Assembly: GCA_937873445.1 (NCBI GenBank)
Contig: CALMWF010000017.1
Span: forward strand, 1 to 64,000
Source of the DNA: an uncultured Alphaproteobacteria bacterium
Lineage (GTDB): Bacteria > Pseudomonadota > Alphaproteobacteria > Rhizobiales > Aestuariivirgaceae
Direction: 5' to 3'
Length of the DNA: 64,000 nt
How positions within the stretch are numbered: the stretch's first letter is position 1; each line of letters starts with the position of its first letter. Of the stretch, positions 36,007-47,541 are shown piece after piece. Below the pieces are notes generated by a model, which saw only the letters and a list, made by a program, of their open reading frames with translations, did not search any database and had not been told where the DNA came from. The translations under genes were made by a program, and so were the position numbers.

Positions 36007-38175
36007 TTATTCTTCCGTCTGGGCCGTGGCTTCGCCCTCGCCCGAAGCGGCCTCCTCGGCCTGCTTCTTTGACAGGTCTTCACCGGTCTGCTGGTCCACC
36101 TGCTTCATGGACAGGCGCACCTTGCCGCGGTTGTCAAAGCCCAGCAGCTTCACCTTCACCATATCGCCTTCGTTGACCACGTCAGACACCTTGTTGACGC
36201 GCTTGGGCGCCAGTTCCGACACATGCACAAGGCCGTCCTTGGCGCCGAAGAAGTTGACGAAGGCACCGAAGTCCACAACCTTTACCACCTTGCCGTCATA
36301 GATCTCGCCCACCTCCGGTTCGGAGACGATGGACTTGATCCACTTCAGCGCCGCCGTGATGGCCGCACCCGAGGACGAAGCCACCTTCACGGTGCCATCG
36401 TCCTGAATGTCGATCTTGGCGCCGGTCTTTTCCACGATCTCGCGGATCACCTTGCCACCGGTGCCGATCACTTCACGGATCTTGTCGGTGGGAATCTTGA
36501 TCTGCTCGATGCGCGGGGCATGTTCGCCAAGACCGGGGCGCGCCTTCTCCAGCGCTTCCGCCATCTTGCCGAGAATGTGCAGACGCCCGTCCTTGGCCTG
36601 GAACAGGGCGATCTTCATGATCTCCTCGGTGATGCCGGTGATCTTGATGTCCATCTGCAGCGACGTCACACCATCCGATGTGCCCGCCACCTTGAAGTCC
36701 ATGTCGCCGAGGTGGTCCTCGTCACCGAGAATATCGGTGAGGACGGCGAACCGGTCGCCCTCCTTGATGAGGCCCATGGCAATGCCGGCGCAGGGCGCCT
36801 TCAGCGGCACGCCCGCATCCATGAGGGAGAGCGAGGAACCGCACACCGTGGCCATGGACGATGAGCCGTTGGACTCGGTCACCTCGGACACCACGCGCAC
36901 CGTGTAGGGGAACTCCTCCGACGACGGCAGCAGCGGGTGAATGGCCCGCCAGGCCAGCTTGCCGTGGCCGATTTCGCGGCGGCCAGCGCCACCAAGACGG
37001 CCCGTCTCGCCCACCGAATAGGGCGGGAAGTTGTAGTGGAGCATGAAGCGCTCCTTGTAGGTGCCGTCGAGCGAGTCGATATACTGCTCGTCCTCGCCGG
37101 TGCCGAGCGTGGTGACCACCAGCGCCTGGGTTTCACCGCGCGTGAACAGCGCCGACCCGTGGGTGCGCGGCAACACGCTGGCCTCGGCCAGAATGGGCCG
37201 CACCGTCTTGGTGTCGCGGCCGTCAATGCGCTTGCCGGTGTCGAGGATGGCGTTGCGGACAATGTCCTTTTCCAGATGCTTGAAGGCATCGGCCACCGCC
37301 TGCTCGGTCGGCGCCTTGTCGTCGCCGTCCTTGATGAGGGCGGCTTTCACCTTGTCCTTCACCTTGGCCACAGCGTCCTGGCGGTCTTCCTTCTTGGCAA
37401 TGGCATAGGCCTTGCGCAGATCGGATTCGCCCGCCTTCTTCACCGCCTTGTCGAGTGCCGAGCTGTCCTTGGGCTCGAAGGAGCGCGGCTCGCGCGCCGA
37501 CCGTTCGGCAAGGCGGATGATGGCGTCAATCACCGGCTGGAAACCGGCATGGCCGAACATCACCGCACCGAGCATCTTCTCCTCGGTCAGTTCCTTGGCC
37601 TCGGATTCGACCATCAGCACCGCATCCTGGGTGCCCGCGACTACGAGGTCGAGGGTCGATTCCTTCAGCTGCTCCACCGTGGGGTTGAGCACGAATTCAT
37701 CATTGATGACGCCAACGCGGGCAGCGCCCACCGGCCCCATGAAGGGAATGCCGGACAGCGTCAGCGCCGCCGAGGCGGCCACCATGGCCACGATGTCACC
37801 ATCGTTTTCGAGGTCGTAGGACAGCACGGTGGCGATCACCTGTGTGTCGCAGCGGTAGCCGGCCGGAAACAGCGGCCGGATCGGCCGGTCGATGAGACGC
37901 GACACCAGCGTCTCCTTTTCGGTGGGACGGCCTTCGCGCTTGAAATAGCCGCCCGGAATCTTGCCGGCGGCAAAGGTCTTTTCCTGATAGTTGACGGTCA
38001 GCGGGAAGAAGTCGATGCCCGGCTTTTCATCCCGCATGGAGACGGCCGTGGCCAGCACCGTGGTCTCGCCATAGGTGACCAGCACTGCGCCATCGGCCTG
38101 GCGCGCCATGCGCCCCGTTTCCATGCGCAGCGTGCGGCCGCCCCATTCCAGTTCTTCAACGTCGATATTGAACAT
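36007..38175 (-). CDS. pnp: Polyribonucleotide nucleotidyltransferase
   Basis: A 722-residue 3'-to-5' phosphorolytic RNase of the degradosome. Two RNase PH domains, a KH domain ([20 protein letters not shown]) at about 555-615 and an S1 domain ([17 protein letters not shown]) at about 620-690 are in the normal order, ending in a Glu-rich tail. It lies 259 bp downstream of rpsO, the standard order. The leader 38176-38434 holds two GC-rich hairpins (38380-38394 and near 38405-38420) of the kind cut by RNase III in other bacteria. Confidence 0.98.
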   Translation of the reverse strand: MFNIDVEELEWGGRTLRMETGRMARQADGAVLVTYGETTVLATAVSMRDEKPGIDFFPLTVNYQEKTFAAGKIPGGYFKREGRPTEKETLVSRLIDRPIRPLFPAGYRCDTQVIATVLSYDLENDGDIVAMVAASAALTLSGIPFMGPVGAARVGVINDEFVLNPTVEQLKESTLDLVVAGTQDAVLMVESEAKELTEEKMLGAVMFGHAGFQPVIDAIIRLAERSAREPRSFEPKDSSALDKAVKKAGESDLRKAYAIAKKEDRQDAVAKVKDKVKAALIKDGDDKAPTEQAVADAFKHLEKDIVRNAILDTGKRIDGRDTKTVRPILAEASVLPRTHGSALFTRGETQALVVTTLGTGEDEQYIDSLDGTYKERFMLHYNFPPYSVGETGRLGGAGRREIGHGKLAWRAIHPLLPSSEEFPYTVRVVSEVTESNGSSSMATVCGSSLSLMDAGVPLKAPCAGIAMGLIKEGDRFAVLTDILGDEDHLGDMDFKVAGTSDGVTSLQMDIKITGITEEIMKIALFQAKDGRLHILGKMAEALEKARPGLGEHAPRIEQIKIPTDKIREVIGTGGKVIREIVEKTGAKIDIQDDGTVKVASSSGAAITAALKWIKSIVSEPEVGEIYDGKVVKVVDFGAFVNFFGAKDGLVHVSELAPKRVNKVSDVVNEGDMVKVKLLGFDNRGKVRLSMKQVDQQTGEDLSKKQAEEAASGEGEATAQTEE

Positions 38176-38434
38176 ATGTCATTCCTTCGGACATGCCCTG
38201 CGCCGCGTCTTGCTCACCAACCCTGCGGCATTCCCTTTGGGCAGAACCACCCGGCCCCATTGCCGGATGAAGTTCGGGAATCCGGGCGGCAAATCGGTGA
38301 TCCGCCCGTTTCATATCGCCCCGCCCATCCGGCATCGGATCGGCACGGGCGCCATCACTGACAGTAACAGACTGACAGCGGGGCCAGCGGCCCCATAACA
38401 GGCGAGGGCGGAAACCCGCCCCCGCACCACGCCG

Positions 38435-38704
38435 TTAGCGGCGGATTTCCAGACGCTTGATCAGCTCCTGATAGCGGGCCTGATCCTTCGCCTTCAGATA
38501 GTCGAGAAGGCCACGGCGCTGCGACACCATCTTGAGCAGGCCGCGGCGCGAGTGGTTGTCCTTCTTGTGGGTCTTGAAGTGCTCGGTCAGCGCATTGATG
38601 CGCGTGGTCAGCACCGCCACCTGCACTTCGGGCGAACCCGTGTCGCCGGACTTGGTGGCATATTCCTTCATGAGCGCAGCCTTGCGCTCGGGGGTAATGG
38701 ACAT
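38435..38704 (-). CDS. rpsO: 30S ribosomal protein S15
   Basis: An 89-residue primary rRNA-binding protein of the small subunit with the signature [22 protein letters not shown] and the C-terminal RLEIRR. It follows truB by 19 bp and precedes pnp. Confidence 0.98.
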   Translation of the reverse strand: MSITPERKAALMKEYATKSGDTGSPEVQVAVLTTRINALTEHFKTHKKDNHSRRGLLKMVSQRRGLLDYLKAKDQARYQELIKRLEIRR

Positions 38705-38723
38705 TCGGTCATCTCCAGACTGG

Positions 38724-39632
38724 TTACAGGTTGAAAAGACGCCGCGGGATCACCCTGCCGCCGTCCATGCTGGCCACACCGAGGGGCTTGCCCTCGCACA
38801 GGATCAGCACAGTGTCGGCGGTTTGGTCGCTCCCCGTCAGCAGAACCTCCTGGCCCTGCCTCAGGCGCTTGCCCTCTTCCCCCATCAGGGCCAGTGCCGG
38901 GATGCCGTCCAGCACGGTCGCGATGGGCACAAGGGCCCTCTCCATGGCGTTATCGCCGGGGGGCTTATGGCTCATTTCCTCCAGCTTTTCCAGCGAAATC
39001 ATATGGTTTTCGGAAAACGCCCCAACCCGGATGCGGCGCAGCGCCGTGACATGGCCAAGGCAGCCCAGCGCCCGGCCCAGGTCGCGGGCCAGCGAGCGCA
39101 CATAGGTGCCCTTGCCGCAGTCCACCTCGAAGCGCGCCTCATCACCCTCCTGGCCCAGCAGGCTGAGCCGGTGAATGATGACCGGGCGCGGCGCCAGCAC
39201 CACCTCCTCACCGGCCCGGGCCAGATCATAGGCCCGCTTGCCCGCCACCTTCATGGCGGAATAGGCGGGGGGAGTCTGGTCAATCCGGCCCACAAAACGT
39301 GGCAGTATCGCCTCGATATCGGAAGGCCTTGGCCGCTGTGCCGAGGTCGCCGTCACCGCGCCTTCAAGGTCGCAGGTGGCGGTTTCAGCGCCCCATTTCA
39401 CCGTGAAGCGATAGGTTTTTTCGCCCTCCATGGCGAAGGGCACGGTCTTGGTGGCCTCCCCCAGGGCGATGGGCAGAAGCCCGGTGGCCAGGGGGTCCAG
39501 CGTGCCGCCATGACCTGCCTTTTCAGCGTTGAACAGCCAGCGGATTTTTCCCACCGCCTGGGTGGAACTGAGGCCCAGCGGCTTGTCGAGGATAAGCCAG
39601 CCATGAACCGGCCGGCGCGGCCTTCTGGCCAT
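38724..39632 (-). CDS. truB: tRNA pseudouridine(55) synthase TruB
   Basis: A 302-residue enzyme that makes pseudouridine 55 in tRNA. The catalytic Asp is in [14 protein letters not shown], with GEKTYRF and [10 protein letters not shown] further on. Its ATG overlaps the rbfA stop (TAATG). Confidence 0.97.
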   Translation of the reverse strand: MARRPRRPVHGWLILDKPLGLSSTQAVGKIRWLFNAEKAGHGGTLDPLATGLLPIALGEATKTVPFAMEGEKTYRFTVKWGAETATCDLEGAVTATSAQRPRPSDIEAILPRFVGRIDQTPPAYSAMKVAGKRAYDLARAGEEVVLAPRPVIIHRLSLLGQEGDEARFEVDCGKGTYVRSLARDLGRALGCLGHVTALRRIRVGAFSENHMISLEKLEEMSHKPPGDNAMERALVPIATVLDGIPALALMGEEGKRLRQGQEVLLTGSDQTADTVLILCEGKPLGVASMDGGRVIPRRLFNL

Positions 39633-40018
39633 TATGACTCCGGGTCGAGATCGCGCTTCACCTGGGGCGAGCGCAGCAGGTCATCAATCTTGCTGGCATA
39701 ATCCAGCGCCGTATCAATGCGATACCTGATCTCCGGCATGAATTTCATCTCAAGCCTGGGCGCCACCAGTCCGCGGATGAACTTTCTGTTGCGGTTCAGG
39801 GCCGCCAGCGCCTGCTCGTCCTGGCCTGTCACCAGGGAGCGCACAAAGGCGGTGGCAATCTTCAGGTCGGGCGACACCTGCACCTCATGCACCGACGGCA
39901 TCAGCCGGTCGAGATCGGGATCGCCCGTCTCGCCGCGCATGAGAATTTCCGACAGCGCGTGGCGGATCAGTTCTCCCGCCCGCAACTGCCGCTGCGATGG
40001 CGCTTTGCTCTGGCTCAT
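39632..40018 (-). CDS. rbfA: Ribosome-binding factor A
   Basis: A 128-residue KH-fold factor that matures the 16S rRNA 5' end. RAGELIRHALSEIL, VHEVQVSPDLKIATAFV and FMPEIRYRIDTALDYA are typical. It lies 36 bp after infB and overlaps truB by one base. Confidence 0.96.
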   Translation of the reverse strand: MSQSKAPSQRQLRAGELIRHALSEILMRGETGDPDLDRLMPSVHEVQVSPDLKIATAFVRSLVTGQDEQALAALNRNRKFIRGLVAPRLEMKFMPEIRYRIDTALDYASKIDDLLRSPQVKRDLDPES

Positions 40019-40054
40019 GGCTTCATCCTGCCAAACTGTATAGACAACAGGGCA

Positions 40055-42595
40055 TCAGTCCAGCGTGCGCTGGACCTTCTCCACCCGGAAGCATTCGATG
40101 ACGTCGCCCGCCCGCATGTCCTGATAGTTTTCGAAGGCCATGCCGCATTCCTGACCCACCTGCACTTCCTTCACCTCGTCCTTGAAGCGCTTGAGGGTGG
40201 AGAGCGTGCCTTCGTGGATCACCACATGGTCGCGGATGAGGCGCACCTTGGCGCCCCGCTGCACCGAGCCTTCGGTGACCTGACAGCCCGCCACCTTGCC
40301 GACCTTGGTGATGTTGAAGATCTCCAGGATCTTGGCATTGCCCAGGAAGGTTTCGCGCAGTTCCGGCGCCAGCTGGCCCGACATGGCGGATTTGATGTCG
40401 TCCACCAGATCATAGATGATGTTGTAATAGCGGATTTCGATGCCCGCCCGCTCGGCCGCATCGCGCGCCTGACCCGAGGCACGGACGTTGAAGCCGAGAA
40501 TGACCGCCCCCGACGCCGTGGCCAGGCCCACATCGCTCTCGTTGATGCCGCCCACCGCGTAATGCACCACGCGCGAGCGGATTTCCTCGTTGCCGATCTT
40601 TTCCAGCGCCTGCACGATGGCTTCCGCCGAACCCTGCACGTCGGCCTTGACCAGAATGGGGAATTCCTTGCGCCCCGCCTCCGACAGCTGGCTCATCATC
40701 TGTTCCAGCGACGAGCGCACCGTGCCGGTGCCGCGGCTGTCGCGCCGCTTGCGCTCGCGGTAGTCGGTGATCTCGCGGGCGCGGGCTTCATTCTCGACCA
40801 CGTCGAACTGGTCGCCCGCCTCCGGCGCCGAGTTGAGGCCCAGCACCTCCACCGGCACCGAGGGACCGGCTTCCTTGATCTGCTCGCCCTTGTCATTGAT
40901 GAGGGCGCGCACCCGGCCCCAGGCGGAACCGGCCACGAAAATATCACCCAGTTTCAGCGTGCCGCGCTGCACCAGCACCGTGGCCACCGGGCCCCGGCCC
41001 TTGTCAAGCTGGGCTTCCACCACCAGGCCCGAGGCCTCGCGGTCCGGATTGGCCTTGAGGTCCAGCACTTCGGCCTGCAGCAGGATGGTTTCAAGCAGCC
41101 GGTCGAGGTTGGTGCCCTTGATGGCCGAAACCTCCACATCCAGCGTGTCGCCACCCATGGCTTCCACCACAATGTCGTGCTGCAGAAGGTCGGTGCGCAC
41201 CCGCGTCGGATTGGCCGAGGGCTTGTCGATCTTGTTGATGGCCACGATGATGGGCACCCCGGCGGCGCGGGCGTGGCTGATGGATTCCACCGTCTGCGGC
41301 ATGACGCCGTCATCGGCGGCCACCACCAGAATGGCAATGTCGGTCGCCTTGGCGCCGCGGGCGCGCATGGAGGTGAAGGCCTCGTGGCCCGGCGTGTCGA
41401 TGAAGGTGACAAGCCCATTGGGCGTGGCCACCTGATAGGCGCCGATATGCTGGGTGATGCCGCCCGCTTCACCCGCCACCACATTGGTCTTGCGGATGGC
41501 GTCCAGAAGCGAGGTCTTGCCGTGATCGACATGGCCCATGATGGTGACCACCGGCGGCCGCGGCCTGAGCTGTTCGGGGCTGTCGGTATCGGCAGAAAGC
41601 CCCTCCACCACATCCGACTCCGACACGCGCCGGACCTTGTGGCCCAATTCCTCGGCAATGAGCTGGGCGGTGTCGGCGTCGATGGTGTCGTTGATCTTGT
41701 ACATCTCGCCCTGTTTCATCAGGATCTTGATGATATCAACGGCCCGTTCAGCCATGCGGTTGGCCAGTTCCTGAATGGTGATGGCCTCGGGGATGACCAC
41801 ATCCCGCGCCACCTTCTCGGTCGGCATCTGGAAGCCCTGCGCCTGCTTCTTCAGGCGTTCAGTGCGGCGGCGGAAGGCGGCAACCGAGCGTGAGCGCTCG
41901 TCGTCGTCAGCCATGGCGTTGGACAGGGTCAGGCGGCCACGGCGCTTGTCCATGTCGGCCTTGGTGCGGGTGGGGGCAGGCACCTTGACCTCGCGCTTGA
42001 CGGCCCCGGCCGGCGCAGCGCGCAGCGTGCCCTTGGGCCGCTCGTCCTCATCCTCGTCGCGGCCTGTGGTGCCCTTGGGGGTCAGCTTCTTGGCGGCCTC
42101 CTCGGCCTTGCGCTTGCCTTCCTCCTCCACCCGGTGGCGGGCGTCATCATCGGCCTTGCGCCGGGCGGCGGCTTCGCGGTCCTTGCGGTCGCGCTCCTCC
42201 TGCTCGCGGCGGCGCGCCAAATCCTCTTCCTGGCGCTTGCGCTCCTCGGCCTCGCGCACCCGCGCGTCGGCCAGCGCCCGCTCCCGGGCATCCTTTTCGT
42301 CAGCCGTCAGGGTGCGCAGCACCACACCGGGGGTGCGCGGCTGGGCGGGCTTGGCCTCGGCGGGCTTGGGCGCTGACGGCGTCAGCGTCGGCGCCACCTT
42401 GGGCTTGATCTCCACGGCCGGACGGTGATCTTCGCCAAAGCGCTTACGCTTGGTCTCCACCACCACAGTCTTGGACCGGCCATGACCAATATTCTGCTTC
42501 ACCCGCGCCTGATCCAGCGCCGGGCGCTTGATGGTCAGCGTGCCGCCGGAGCGGCCCTGGGCCGACTTGTCATGGCTGTCGTTGCTATCGCTCAT
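40055..42595 (-). CDS. infB: Translation initiation factor IF-2
   Basis: GTPase of 846 residues that places initiator tRNA on the ribosome. The N-terminus is a long charged region of Arg/Glu/Ala heptad-like helix at about 95-190. G motifs [17 protein letters not shown] and NKIDKPS define the GTPase, followed by domains II, III and the fMet-tRNA-binding C2 domain. AGGAAG lies just before the ATG. Part of rimP-nusA-ylxR-infB. Confidence 0.98.
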   Translation of the reverse strand: MSDSNDSHDKSAQGRSGGTLTIKRPALDQARVKQNIGHGRSKTVVVETKRKRFGEDHRPAVEIKPKVAPTLTPSAPKPAEAKPAQPRTPGVVLRTLTADEKDARERALADARVREAEERKRQEEDLARRREQEERDRKDREAAARRKADDDARHRVEEEGKRKAEEAAKKLTPKGTTGRDEDEDERPKGTLRAAPAGAVKREVKVPAPTRTKADMDKRRGRLTLSNAMADDDERSRSVAAFRRRTERLKKQAQGFQMPTEKVARDVVIPEAITIQELANRMAERAVDIIKILMKQGEMYKINDTIDADTAQLIAEELGHKVRRVSESDVVEGLSADTDSPEQLRPRPPVVTIMGHVDHGKTSLLDAIRKTNVVAGEAGGITQHIGAYQVATPNGLVTFIDTPGHEAFTSMRARGAKATDIAILVVAADDGVMPQTVESISHARAAGVPIIVAINKIDKPSANPTRVRTDLLQHDIVVEAMGGDTLDVEVSAIKGTNLDRLLETILLQAEVLDLKANPDREASGLVVEAQLDKGRGPVATVLVQRGTLKLGDIFVAGSAWGRVRALINDKGEQIKEAGPSVPVEVLGLNSAPEAGDQFDVVENEARAREITDYRERKRRDSRGTGTVRSSLEQMMSQLSEAGRKEFPILVKADVQGSAEAIVQALEKIGNEEIRSRVVHYAVGGINESDVGLATASGAVILGFNVRASGQARDAAERAGIEIRYYNIIYDLVDDIKSAMSGQLAPELRETFLGNAKILEIFNITKVGKVAGCQVTEGSVQRGAKVRLIRDHVVIHEGTLSTLKRFKDEVKEVQVGQECGMAFENYQDMRAGDVIECFRVEKVQRTLD

Positions 42596-42619
42596 TCTTC
42601 CTACAATCCAAAATCCGCT

Positions 42620-43195
42620 TCACCGGCCATAGGCCTGAAGTTTTCGGGCTTGTTCCAGCAATTTTCCGGCCAATCCGCCCTTGGTGAGGGCAGCATGTAT
42701 CACATTTGCCCGCCCAAAAGCCAAATCCAATTCCGGCCCGGAAAAAAGATTCAATACTGTGGTTTCCGGCCCGGCCAGCCGGTCCAGCTTGCGCTTGCCG
42801 TCATCCGAGGCCTCCGCGGCATGGAGCAGCACCTGAACCGACCCGCGTTTCAGGGCGTCCTCCACCTTCATGAAGCCGGTGACCGCCTCGCCCGCCTTGC
42901 GTGCCAGTGAACAGAGGCCCAGCGCCTGGCGGCGCAGAAGATCCGCCACCTGACCGGCCAGATCGCCGTCAATCTTCGCCTCGGCCCCGAAACCCCGGTT
43001 GAACAGGCGCTTCCTGACCGCTTCGGCCACGGCCCCGGCCTGGGCCGAAACCCACACCCCCCGGCCCGGCAGCCTGCGCGCCACATCCGGCACCACCGCA
43101 CCCGCCGGCGACAGCACGAAGCGGATCAGTTCCCCCTCGTCCTTCACCTGCCGGGTGACAATGCACATGCGGTCGGTCAGCGCGCCGTCCTCCAT
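42620..43195 (-). CDS. ylxR: YlxR family RNA-binding protein (DUF448) with L7Ae-like domain
   Basis: A 191-residue protein in the gap between nusA and infB. The N-terminal YlxR domain shows RMCIVTRQ, RFVLSP and RRLPGRGVWVSA; the C-terminal half (about 95-190) is a ribosomal L7Ae/L30e-like domain (LGLCSLARKAGEAVTGFMKVE). The start is ATG at 43195; a longer reading reaches back into nusA. YlxR is thought to act in transcription or ribosome assembly. Confidence 0.9.
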   Translation of the reverse strand: MEDGALTDRMCIVTRQVKDEGELIRFVLSPAGAVVPDVARRLPGRGVWVSAQAGAVAEAVRKRLFNRGFGAEAKIDGDLAGQVADLLRRQALGLCSLARKAGEAVTGFMKVEDALKRGSVQVLLHAAEASDDGKRKLDRLAGPETTVLNLFSGPELDLAFGRANVIHAALTKGGLAGKLLEQARKLQAYGR

Positions 43196-43208
43196 GCCGT
43201 TATCCGGT

Positions 43209-44801
43209 TCAGGCCTCGGCCTCGGGGGCCGCCTCGGCCGGGGCCGGGGCTTCAATCCAGCCCAGCGCCACACGCGCCTTCATGATCAGCGCCTCGGCTT
43301 CCGCCGCCGCCACATCAAGATCCGAGAACGCACCCCTGTGCTTGGTCACCTCACCGGCCTTGCGCTCGGTCCAGCCGGTCAGATCATCGGTGGCGGCATC
43401 CGCCAGGTCTTCCACCGTCTTGATGCCGGCCTCGCCCAGCGCCACCGCCATGGCGGGCGTCAGCCCCTCCATGCCGGCCAGATCATCGGCAACCCCCAGT
43501 TCCTTGCGGCGGGCTTCCTGCTCCTCGGCCTGACGGTCAAGGAAGGCCTTGGCGCGGTTCTGCAACTCCTCAGCCGTGGCCTCATCAAGGCCCTCAATGG
43601 AGGAAATCTCGTGCGGCTCCACATAGGCCACTTCCTCCACCCGGTCGAAACCTTCCGAAGCCAGAAGCTGGGCCAGCGTCTCGTCCACGTCGAGGGCCTG
43701 CATGAAGTGGGCCGTGCGGGTGGCAAATTCCTTCTGGCGGCGCTCCGATTCCTCGGCCTCGGTCAGAATGTCGATGTCCCAGCCGGTGAGCTGCGAGGCC
43801 AGCCGCACATTCTGGCCGCGCCGGCCGATGGCCAGCGACAGCTGCTCATCCGGCACCACCACCTCGATGCGGCCGGCATCTTCATCCAGCACCACCTTGG
43901 TCACTTCCGCCGGAGCCAGCGCGTTGACCACAAAGCTCGCCACATCCGGCGTATACTGGATGATGTCGATCTTCTCGCCCTGCAATTCATTCACCACCGC
44001 CTGCACGCGGCTGCCGCGCATGCCCACGCAGGCCCCCACGGGGTCGATGGAGGAATCCTTGGAGTGAACAGCAATCTTGGCGCGGCTGCCGGGGTCACGC
44101 GCCACCGACACCACCTCCACCACGCCGTCATAGATTTCCGGCACTTCCTGGCCGAACAGGCGGGCCATGAATTCCGGGTGCGTGCGCGACAGGAAGATCT
44201 GCGGACCCCGCTGCTCGCGGCGCACGTCAAACACATAGGCGCGAATGCGGTCGCCGGGCCGGAAGGTTTCGCGCGGCAGCGTCTCGTCGCGCCGGACAAT
44301 GGCTTCGCCACGGCCCAGATCGACAATGACATTGCCGTATTCCACGCGCTTCACCGCACCGTTGACGATTTCGCCAATGCGGTCCTTGTATTCGTCATAC
44401 ATGCGGTCGCGCTCGGCATCGCGCACCTTCTGCACAATCACCTGCTTGGCGTTCTGCGCGGCAATGCGGCCGAAGTCGATGGGCGGCAGCGGCTCGGCGA
44501 TATAATCGCCCACCGTGGCGGCGGGGTTCTTGCGGTTGGCTTCAGCCAGCGAAATTTCCGTGGCCTCGTTCTCCACCTTTTCCACCACCTGCAACAGCCG
44601 GTTCAGGCGGATTTCGCCGGAGCGCGCGTCAATCTCGGCGCGGATTTCATTTTCCGCGCCATAGCGGGCCTTGGCAGCGCGGGTAATCGCCTCCTCCATG
44701 GCCTGCAGCACGATGGACTTGTCGATCACCTTTTCACGCGCCACCGCGTCGGCAATCTGCAACAGCTCCAGCCGGTTGGCGCTCACTGCGGGTTCAGCCA
44801 T
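43209..44801 (-). CDS. nusA: Transcription termination/antitermination protein NusA
   Basis: A 530-residue RNA polymerase factor. N-terminal domain (about 1-125), S1 domain with [19 protein letters not shown], two KH domains with [14 protein letters not shown] and [14 protein letters not shown], and two C-terminal helix-hairpin-helix repeats. ATG at 44801 begins the conserved [18 protein letters not shown] part and overlaps the rimP stop by 8 bp. Confidence 0.97.
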   Translation of the reverse strand: MAEPAVSANRLELLQIADAVAREKVIDKSIVLQAMEEAITRAAKARYGAENEIRAEIDARSGEIRLNRLLQVVEKVENEATEISLAEANRKNPAATVGDYIAEPLPPIDFGRIAAQNAKQVIVQKVRDAERDRMYDEYKDRIGEIVNGAVKRVEYGNVIVDLGRGEAIVRRDETLPRETFRPGDRIRAYVFDVRREQRGPQIFLSRTHPEFMARLFGQEVPEIYDGVVEVVSVARDPGSRAKIAVHSKDSSIDPVGACVGMRGSRVQAVVNELQGEKIDIIQYTPDVASFVVNALAPAEVTKVVLDEDAGRIEVVVPDEQLSLAIGRRGQNVRLASQLTGWDIDILTEAEESERRQKEFATRTAHFMQALDVDETLAQLLASEGFDRVEEVAYVEPHEISSIEGLDEATAEELQNRAKAFLDRQAEEQEARRKELGVADDLAGMEGLTPAMAVALGEAGIKTVEDLADAATDDLTGWTERKAGEVTKHRGAFSDLDVAAAEAEALIMKARVALGWIEAPAPAEAAPEAEA

Positions 44802-45420
44802 GGGTCTTGTCTCCGGTTTCAGGATCAGGTGTTTCGTCGTTCCAGTCGCTGCCATCGGCAGCGGCAGATTCGCTCTTGGGCAACAGCGCCCGTGCTGCGG
44901 CTATCAGCTCATCGGTGAGGACAAGCCGCGCCTCGGCAATGTCGGCAAAGGGCACACCAATGAGGATCGGCTCCTTGGCGCTCTTGTCGGGATTGTCGAT
45001 GAACACCCGGACCTCGCCCGCGTGAAAGCCCTCAAGCCTGCCCCTGAAGCGCTTGCGGCCGGCCTGGGCCACCGCCATTTCCACCTTGACCTCATGGCCC
45101 GCCCAGCGCTCGAAATCCTCAGGCCGCACCAGCGGCCGGTCAATGCCGGGCGAAGAAACCTCAAGGTGATAGCGGCTCTTGATGATGTCGGCCACGTCCA
45201 GCAGGGGCGACAGGGCCCGCGACACCGCCTCGCAATCATCAATGGAAAAGCTGCCGTTCGGCCTCTCACCCATGATCTGCACGGTGGAACCGGTCACCTT
45301 CACCCGCACCAGCCGATAGCCCATATCGGCCATCACAGGCTCGACCAGCGCCACCACGCGCGCGGCCGGGCCCTGTTCACGGGCCAGTCTGGTTTCGGGC
45401 AATGTGTTGTCTTCTGTCAT
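44794..45420 (-). CDS. rimP: Ribosome maturation factor RimP
   Basis: A 208-residue factor for 30S subunit assembly. The pattern [26 protein letters not shown] and [12 protein letters not shown] is characteristic, with an alphaproteobacterial acidic C-terminal tail. First gene of the nusA-infB operon. Its leader carries a strong promoter followed by a terminator hairpin, so expression of the whole operon may be attenuated. Confidence 0.96.
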   Translation of the reverse strand: MTEDNTLPETRLAREQGPAARVVALVEPVMADMGYRLVRVKVTGSTVQIMGERPNGSFSIDDCEAVSRALSPLLDVADIIKSRYHLEVSSPGIDRPLVRPEDFERWAGHEVKVEMAVAQAGRKRFRGRLEGFHAGEVRVFIDNPDKSAKEPILIGVPFADIAEARLVLTDELIAAARALLPKSESAAADGSDWNDETPDPETGDKTHG

Positions 45421-45435
45421 GTCGTTTCAGGTAAT

Positions 45436-45464
45436 AAAAAAAGCGGGCCCCGGTCGGGACCCAC
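45436..45464 (-). terminator. Terminator hairpin in the rimP leader (possible attenuator)
   Basis: On the minus strand GTGGGTCCC pairs with GGGGCCCGC (two G-U pairs) around a 4-nt loop and is followed by seven T. It lies downstream of the predicted rimP promoter and ends 15 bp before the rimP ATG. It could also stop transcripts coming from trmB. Confidence 0.8.
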
Positions 45465-45509
45465 TCTCATTTTCCCTTGTGGGGCTATGTGAGTGAATTC
45501 GTAAGGCCC

Positions 45510-45538
45510 ATATAGTCCGCCCACGGCCCTTTGGCAAG
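45510..45538 (-). promoter_or_regulatory. Strong predicted promoter of rimP-nusA-infB
   Basis: On the minus strand CTTGCC (45533-45538) and CTATAT (45510-45515) are 17 bp apart. The leader to the rimP ATG would be about 80 nt and includes the terminator hairpin. Confidence 0.75.
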
Positions 45539-45540
45539 GG

Positions 45541-46194
45541 TCAGGGCCGGTGAAAGCGCAAATACCGGCTTGAGCGCCCCTCGCGCCTTGCCTTGGCTTC
45601 ATAGCGGGTCTGCAGCCAGTTTTCGAAGGGTTCAGCACTGTTGGACAGAAGCCGGAACGGGGGGGCTTCCGCCACATGGGCAAGAGTCCAGTCCACATAG
45701 TCGGCAATGTCGCTGGCAAACAGGAAATGCCCGCCCGGTTTCAGCACCCTGGCCATCTGGGCCAGATTGTCGGCGCTGACAAAACGGCGCTTGTTGTGGC
45801 GGGCCTTGGGCCAGGGATCGGGGTAAAGCAGATAGATGCGCTCCAGCGCGTGGTCCGGCAGGGCCGCGAGCAGGTGGCGGGCATCACCGTCATGGATGCG
45901 CACATTGGCAAGTGCACGCGCCTCCACCTCGGCCAAAAGCTTGGCCACGCCGTTGACAAAGGCCTCCGCCCCCAGAAGCGTCACATCGGGGTGAAGGGCT
46001 GCCTGATGGGCCAGATGCTCGCCACCGCCGAAACCGATCTCCAGCCAGCGCGGCTCGGCCGTCCCGGCCAGCGGATCGGCCAGATCGACGCGCAGGCCGG
46101 GCAGCAGCGTTTCGGTCAGCGCCAAATGATGACGGCGCAGGGTTTTGCCCCTGCGCCGCCCGTAAAACTGGAAGCGTGGCGCTTCGCCCGTCAC
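45541..46194 (-). CDS. trmB: tRNA (guanine-N7-)-methyltransferase TrmB
   Basis: A 217-residue SAM-dependent enzyme that makes m7G46 in tRNA. The SAM motif is [12 protein letters not shown] and the catalytic region is [17 protein letters not shown]. It starts at GTG overlapping the metK TGA (GTGA), so it is translated with metK, the enzyme that makes its cofactor. Confidence 0.95.
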   Translation of the reverse strand: MTGEAPRFQFYGRRRGKTLRRHHLALTETLLPGLRVDLADPLAGTAEPRWLEIGFGGGEHLAHQAALHPDVTLLGAEAFVNGVAKLLAEVEARALANVRIHDGDARHLLAALPDHALERIYLLYPDPWPKARHNKRRFVSADNLAQMARVLKPGGHFLFASDIADYVDWTLAHVAEAPPFRLLSNSAEPFENWLQTRYEAKARREGRSSRYLRFHRP

Positions 46195-47381
46195 TTCACC
46201 GCCGCCTTGAGCGCCTTCACAAGATCGGTCTTTTCCCAGGAAAAGCCGCCGTCCTTCTCGGGTTTGCGGCCGAAGTGGCCGTAGGACGAGGTGCGCGCAT
46301 AGATCGGCCGGTTGAGATTGAGGTGCGTGCGGATGCCGCGCGGCGTCAGGTCCATGAGCTTGGCCACGGCCTTTTCCAGCTTGGCCTCGGCCACCTTGCC
46401 GGTGCCGTGGGTGTTCACATAGATGGACAGCGGCCGGGCCACGCCGATGGCATAGGACAATTGGATGGTGCAGCGCTTTGCCAGGCCTGCCGCCACAATG
46501 TTCTTGGCAAGATAGCGCGCCGCATAGGCAGCCGACCGGTCCACCTTGGTCGGGTCCTTGCCGGAAAATGCCCCGCCGCCATGGGGTGCGGCCCCGCCAT
46601 AGGTGTCCACAATGATCTTGCGCCCGGTGAGGCCGCAGTCGCCATCCGGCCCGCCGATGAAGAACTTGCCGGTGGGGTTGACGTGCCACACCGTGTCCTT
46701 GCTGATCCAGCCCTTGGGCAGGGCTTTCTTCACATAGGGCATGACCAGTTTCTTCATGTCGTCCGAGGTCAGCGTCTCATCAAGGTGCTGGTGCGACACC
46801 ACGATCTCGGCGGCCGCCACCGGCTTGCCGTTCTTGTAACGCACCGTCACCTGGGCCTTGGCGTCCGGCCCCAGCACCTTGTCCGTGCCGGAATGGCGCG
46901 CTTCCGACAGCAGTTGCAGAATGCGGTGGGCGTAATAGATGGGCGCCGGCATCAGTTCCGGCGTCTCATCGCAGGCATAACCGAACATGATGCCCTGGTC
47001 GCCCGCCCCTTCGTCCTTCTTGTCGGAAGAGTCCACCCCCTGGGCGATATCCACCGACTGCGAGTGCAGCAGGTTCTGAACCTCCACCGTGCGCCAGTCA
47101 AAGCCCGACTGCTCATAGCCGATGTCCTTGATGGCGGCGCGCGCGGCGTCAACAATGTCGGCATCGGTGATGGACGCGGGGCCGCGCTTTTCACCAGCAA
47201 TGATCACCCGGTTGGTGGTGGCCAGAGTTTCGCAGGCCACCCGCACCAGCGCGGGGTTCATGCCTTCCTCCGCCGCCCGGCGGTAGAACAGATCCACCAC
47301 CTCGTCGGAGATGCGGTCACACACCTTGTCGGGGTGGCCTTCGGAAACGGACTCACTGGTGAAAAGATAGCTGCCGCGCAC
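46191..47381 (-). CDS. metK: S-adenosylmethionine synthetase
   Basis: A 396-residue enzyme that makes SAM from methionine and ATP. Signatures [25 protein letters not shown] and [12 protein letters not shown] are present. The start is GTG at 47381 giving (M)[11 protein letters not shown], with AGGA 8-9 nt upstream; a longer reading to 47477 has no matching family sequence. No SAM riboswitch could be recognised in the 160-bp leader. Confidence 0.97.
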   Translation of the reverse strand: MRGSYLFTSESVSEGHPDKVCDRISDEVVDLFYRRAAEEGMNPALVRVACETLATTNRVIIAGEKRGPASITDADIVDAARAAIKDIGYEQSGFDWRTVEVQNLLHSQSVDIAQGVDSSDKKDEGAGDQGIMFGYACDETPELMPAPIYYAHRILQLLSEARHSGTDKVLGPDAKAQVTVRYKNGKPVAAAEIVVSHQHLDETLTSDDMKKLVMPYVKKALPKGWISKDTVWHVNPTGKFFIGGPDGDCGLTGRKIIVDTYGGAAPHGGGAFSGKDPTKVDRSAAYAARYLAKNIVAAGLAKRCTIQLSYAIGVARPLSIYVNTHGTGKVAEAKLEKAVAKLMDLTPRGIRTHLNLNRPIYARTSSYGHFGRKPEKDGGFSWEKTDLVKALKAAVK

Positions 47382-47489
47382 GGTTCTGGTCCTGTCTGCA
47401 AGATTGGCTCGGAGGCACCGTATAAAGAATTCCTTATGCGAATGGAAGCGGTGCTTTGCCGCTGCGGATAACGCCACCGGCCCCCTCGG

Positions 47490-47519
47490 CCAAGCAAAAG
47501 GCCGCCCGAAGGCGGCCTT
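47490..47519 (-). terminator. Intrinsic terminator after the XRE regulator
   Basis: AAGGCCGCC / GGCGGCCTT (47498-47506, 47511-47519) with a 4-nt loop is followed on the minus strand by TTTTGCTT. It separates the regulator from metK. Confidence 0.75.
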
Positions 47520-47541
47520 GGATAACCGGGCTGAAAAATGT

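Noticed and set aside
39887-41893. 668-codon plus-strand frame opposite infB
   Set aside because: His/Arg/Gly-rich shadow of the IF-2 gene, with no recognisable motif.
47382-47541. SAM riboswitch before metK
   Set aside because: The leader holds the terminator of the XRE gene and a near-palindrome around GAATTC, but no arrangement that I could match to a SAM-sensing RNA.
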